From Paenibacillus thalictri (GTDB taxonomy: Bacteria; Bacillota; Bacilli; Paenibacillales; NBRC-103111), in assembly GCF_004307995.1 (NCBI RefSeq), contig NZ_SIRE01000017.1, positions 62,001-126,000 of the forward strand: 64,000 nucleotides of DNA, given 5' to 3'. How positions within the stretch are numbered: the stretch's first letter is position 1; the number at the start of each line of letters is the position of its first letter. Below the pieces are notes generated by a model. The model saw only the letters and a list, made by a program, of their open reading frames with translations. It was not told the origin of the DNA and did not search any database. A program made the position numbers and the translations under genes. Below are positions 61,154 to 64,000 of the stretch, one piece after another.

Positions 61154-61178
61154 TGACATTGTTGATAACGATGTGTCA
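61154..61178. promoter_or_regulatory. Palindrome upstream of the mannosidase gene
   Basis: TGACA and TGTCA flank CATTGTT-GAT-AACGATG (one mismatch), a 25-bp near-palindrome about 95 bp before the start codon. A possible TTGATA -35 box lies in its centre. It could be a repressor site. Confidence 0.4.
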
Positions 61179-61272
61179 GTTACGTCTATTAAACATCATT
61201 AGCCGCTTTGCTAGAATAGATGTAAACGGCAGTGAAATTACGAAAGCTGCCAGGAGGAGAGGGGATCACATC

Positions 61273-64000
61273 ATGTTTTTTCTTGTGGAGAAGTTATCAG
61301 CCCGGTTAACGGAATTGGAATCCATGCGGTATCGCGAGGAACAAAGCTTGTTCCCATTGCAAGTGAAAGATGACGAGCGTGGCGAGATTGGGCAGTATCC
61401 ATCTTCTGAGGGAGAATGGCGTACCGTTGACGCCGATCACCATTGGGAAGGGCACGACAAGTATTTGTGGCTGCAAACGGAAGTGGAATTTCCGGCTGAA
61501 TGGCGCGATAAAGATATTGTCGGCCGGTTCGACTTCGGCGGCGGAGGCGTCAATAGCGGATTCGAGTCGCTCCTGTTCGTAAACGGCGAGCCCTATCAAG
61601 GGGTAGACAGCAACCATAAGGAAGTGTTCTTCCCTGGGGAGCTTTGGGCGGGGACCAAGGCGAAGTTAGTCTTCCGGCTGTGGTCGGGCATGGGCGGCCT
61701 TCATCAGAGCGTTATGGAGCATTGTTTGAGGATGGCGCGCATCGGCTGGCTGGATAAGGCTGCAGACGATTTGTATTTTACAGGCAGGGCTGTTTTGCAA
61801 GTGGTACAGAACCTGGACGATACGCGTCCTGAACGACATGCGCTATTGACTGCGCTCGATCGGGCTGTATTGGAGCTGGACTGGTCTAAGCCGCACTCGG
61901 AGGCGTTTTATCGCTCGGTAGAGAAGGCGTGCTCGCTGCTGCATAGTGAACTCGAGAAATGCGAGAAGACGCATGCCGTTACCGTAACCTGCGTTGGGCA
62001 TACACATATTGACGTCGCATGGCTGTGGCAATTGAAGCATACGAGGGAGAAGGCGGCTCGTTCGTTTTCCACTGTGCTTCGTCTGATGGAACGGTTCCCG
62101 GAGTATTTGTTCTTGCAGACGCAGCCTCAGCTTTACGAATATCTCAAATCGGATTATCCCGATTTGTATAAACAGATCAGTGAGCGGGTGAAGGACGGAC
62201 GTTGGGAAGCAGGCGGCGCCATGTGGCTGGAGGCGGACTGCAATTTGGCTTCCGGCGAATCCTTGGTCAGGCAGCTGGTATACGGAATTCGATTTTTCCA
62301 AAAAGAGTTTGGCGTCGTTAACACCTTTTTGTGGCTGCCAGACGTATTCGGGTACAGCTGGGCGCTGCCGCAAATTCTCCGCAAATGCGGTATTAACTCC
62401 TTCATGACGTCGAAAATTTCCTGGAATCAGTACAATCGAATGCCGCATGATACATTCCGTTGGAAGGGTATTGACGGCTCGGAAGTATTGACGCATTTCA
62501 TTACAACGCCGATTGAAAACGAAGCCGGTGCTGAACGTTATACGTATAACGGTAAAATTACGGCAAGATCGGTTAAGGGCTCATGGGATGAATATAAGGA
62601 CAAGGCGATCAACCGCGACCTGCTGCTCCCATACGGTTTTGGAGACGGCGGCGGTGGTGTAAATCGGGAAATGCTGGAATTGCGCCGAAGGCTGGATTCT
62701 ATGCCTGGAGTGCCTCATGTGCAAACGGGCCGGGCGGACGAATTTTTTCAGAAGCTGCAGAAACGAATTGCCGAGACGGATGGATATGTGCATACGTGGG
62801 ATGGCGAGCTTTATTTAGAGTATCATCGGGGTACTTATACAAGTCAAGCTTACACGAAAAAAATGAATCGCAAGCTGGAGCTGTTGTACCGTGAAGCGGA
62901 ATGGCTGTCTGTGCTTTTGTGTGCCACACAGCAAGGAGAAGGCGTTGATGTCTACCCGGCGGAGAAGCTGGCTGAAGGCTGGAAAATCATTTTACGCAAT
63001 CAATTCCACGACATTATCCCTGGCTCGTCGATTCGTGAAGTGTACCAAGATTCGCGTATGGAATATGCGGAGGCTGAACAAATTGGCGTTAAGGCCGTTC
63101 AGGAAGCGACGGCCGGAATTAGTCGTTCTGAAAGTGATATCCATTCGGCTTCACAAGGTTGGACTGTGTTCAACGGAGGGTCTTGGCATCAAGATGGACT
63201 CGTATTCCTTCCGGGCGCAGCTGCTGACCAATCCTTTGTCACAGCCGACGGAAGTGAGCTGGACAATCAGGCCGGAGAAGGCGGCGTCTGGGTGCTTGCC
63301 GAGAAAGTGCCGTCGATCGGCTATAACGTCATCAAGACAGAAAATCGATCAACATCGCTTATGCAGCCATCGGCTTTCCAAATCGATATCGATGAAGGCT
63401 CGGTAGATAGCCCTATTTACCGGATCGAGTGGAACAAACAAGGGCATCTGACACGGATTTACGATAAAGAAGCCATGCGGGAAGTTCTGGAAAAGGGCGG
63501 AAGAGGCAATGTGTTGCAAGTATTCGAGGATAAGCCGGCAAGCCGCTTCGATGCGTGGGATATCGATATTTTTTATCAGGAGAAGAAACAAGAAATCAGC
63601 GAGCTGCTTTCTGTGCAAACAGATGAGGTTGGACCGTTGTTCGCCGCACTGACATTTACTTATCGTTATATGGACTCCACCATCGAGCAGCGAATGGTTG
63701 TTTACGCGAATGACCGGCGCATCGATTTCCAGACCCAGGTGAATTGGCAGGAGCGCCGTCAGCTGCTGAAGGCGGCATTCGAGACAGCGATTCGCTCAAC
63801 TACAGCGACGTACGATATTCAATTTGGCAATGTACAACGGCCGACGCATTGGAATACGAGCTGGGATTATGCGCGATTTGAGACGATCGGACATCAATGG
63901 GCGGATTTATCAGAGCGGCATTACGGTGTAAGTCTGTTGAATGATTGCAAGTACGGATACGATATCAAAAATAATGTCATTAGGCTTACGCTTATCAAAT
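61273..64000 (+). CDS. Alpha-mannosidase, GH38 (C-terminus beyond window)
   Basis: The frame is open from the ATG at 61273 to the end of the window (909 codons seen; family members are about 1,000-1,050). An N-terminal beta domain is followed by the GH38 catalytic start CVGHTHIDVAWLWQLKHTREK near residue 240, where the His and Asp bind zinc. The nucleophile Asp is in FLWLPDVFGYSWALP. FHDIIPGSSIREVYQD is another family segment. It releases alpha-mannose from oligosaccharides, without a signal peptide. The start follows AGGAGAGGGG at 14 nt or less. It fits as the final glycosidase acting after the sulfatases. Confidence 0.9.
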   Translation, partial: MFFLVEKLSARLTELESMRYREEQSLFPLQVKDDERGEIGQYPSSEGEWRTVDADHHWEGHDKYLWLQTEVEFPAEWRDKDIVGRFDFGGGGVNSGFESLLFVNGEPYQGVDSNHKEVFFPGELWAGTKAKLVFRLWSGMGGLHQSVMEHCLRMARIGWLDKAADDLYFTGRAVLQVVQNLDDTRPERHALLTALDRAVLELDWSKPHSEAFYRSVEKACSLLHSELEKCEKTHAVTVTCVGHTHIDVAWLWQLKHTREKAARSFSTVLRLMERFPEYLFLQTQPQLYEYLKSDYPDLYKQISERVKDGRWEAGGAMWLEADCNLASGESLVRQLVYGIRFFQKEFGVVNTFLWLPDVFGYSWALPQILRKCGINSFMTSKISWNQYNRMPHDTFRWKGIDGSEVLTHFITTPIENEAGAERYTYNGKITARSVKGSWDEYKDKAINRDLLLPYGFGDGGGGVNREMLELRRRLDSMPGVPHVQTGRADEFFQKLQKRIAETDGYVHTWDGELYLEYHRGTYTSQAYTKKMNRKLELLYREAEWLSVLLCATQQGEGVDVYPAEKLAEGWKIILRNQFHDIIPGSSIREVYQDSRMEYAEAEQIGVKAVQEATAGISRSESDIHSASQGWTVFNGGSWHQDGLVFLPGAAADQSFVTADGSELDNQAGEGGVWVLAEKVPSIGYNVIKTENRSTSLMQPSAFQIDIDEGSVDSPIYRIEWNKQGHLTRIYDKEAMREVLEKGGRGNVLQVFEDKPASRFDAWDIDIFYQEKKQEISELLSVQTDEVGPLFAALTFTYRYMDSTIEQRMVVYANDRRIDFQTQVNWQERRQLLKAAFETAIRSTTATYDIQFGNVQRPTHWNTSWDYARFETIGHQWADLSERHYGVSLLNDCKYGYDIKNNVIRLTLIK

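Overview
The window looks like a chromosome segment of a spore-forming, Gram-positive, Paenibacillus-like bacterium of moderate GC content. Signs are the strong AGGAGG-type ribosome binding sites with frequent TTG/GTG starts, a T-box in front of a seryl-tRNA synthetase, YesM/YesN-type two-component regulators, several LplB/YtcP-type carbohydrate ABC transporters, plant-polysaccharide hydrolases, and a collagen-like exosporium protein with a BclB-type C-terminus. The species call is inference.

Layout. 1-2377: end of a sulfonate-type ABC binding protein, then an AprA-like flavoprotein and a 2x[4Fe-4S] ferredoxin. 2687-8028: a ROK repressor, a ROK sugar kinase, a NagB-type deaminase, a sugar-phosphate isomerase and a glycerophosphodiesterase, probably amino-sugar/sugar catabolism. 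8165-14523: serS with its T-box, an Fsr-type MFS pump, a VUT transporter, a NAGPA-type glycosidase, and a MarR regulator overlapping an MFS pump. 14524-15324: gene-free and repeat-rich, with a 202-bp MITE-like element and two inverted pairs of a short repeat. 15325-17544: an MmyB-like regulator divergent from fabF.

17684-22731 is the most distinctive part. It holds a methyltransferase, a GT2 glycosyltransferase, four small proteins on the minus strand, and a 522-residue collagen-like protein. Three of the small proteins share one domain with the N-terminus of the collagen-like protein. Several of the genes have sigma-K or sigma-E-like promoter elements. I read this as a spore-surface (exosporium nap) assembly and glycosylation locus.

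22819-39111: a 3-hydroxyisobutyrate-dehydrogenase-type gene, a membrane AraC regulator, two tandem paralogous binding lipoproteins, two permeases, GH43, an unknown toroid-like protein, GH105, GH28 and a Tat-exported metallophosphoesterase. This is a pectin/hemicellulose utilisation locus. 39486-43125 encodes a heterodimeric ABC exporter.

43325-64000: two sulfated-glycan loci. The first has a ROK regulator, four copies of an 8-5-8 inverted-repeat operator, a cre-like site, an ABC importer and two sulfatases. The second has YesM/YesN divergent from an ABC importer, two more sulfatases and a GH38 alpha-mannosidase that runs off the window. Together they would import oligosaccharides, remove sulfate esters and cleave mannosides. 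No CRISPR array, rRNA or tRNA gene was recognised, and no complete transposase gene.
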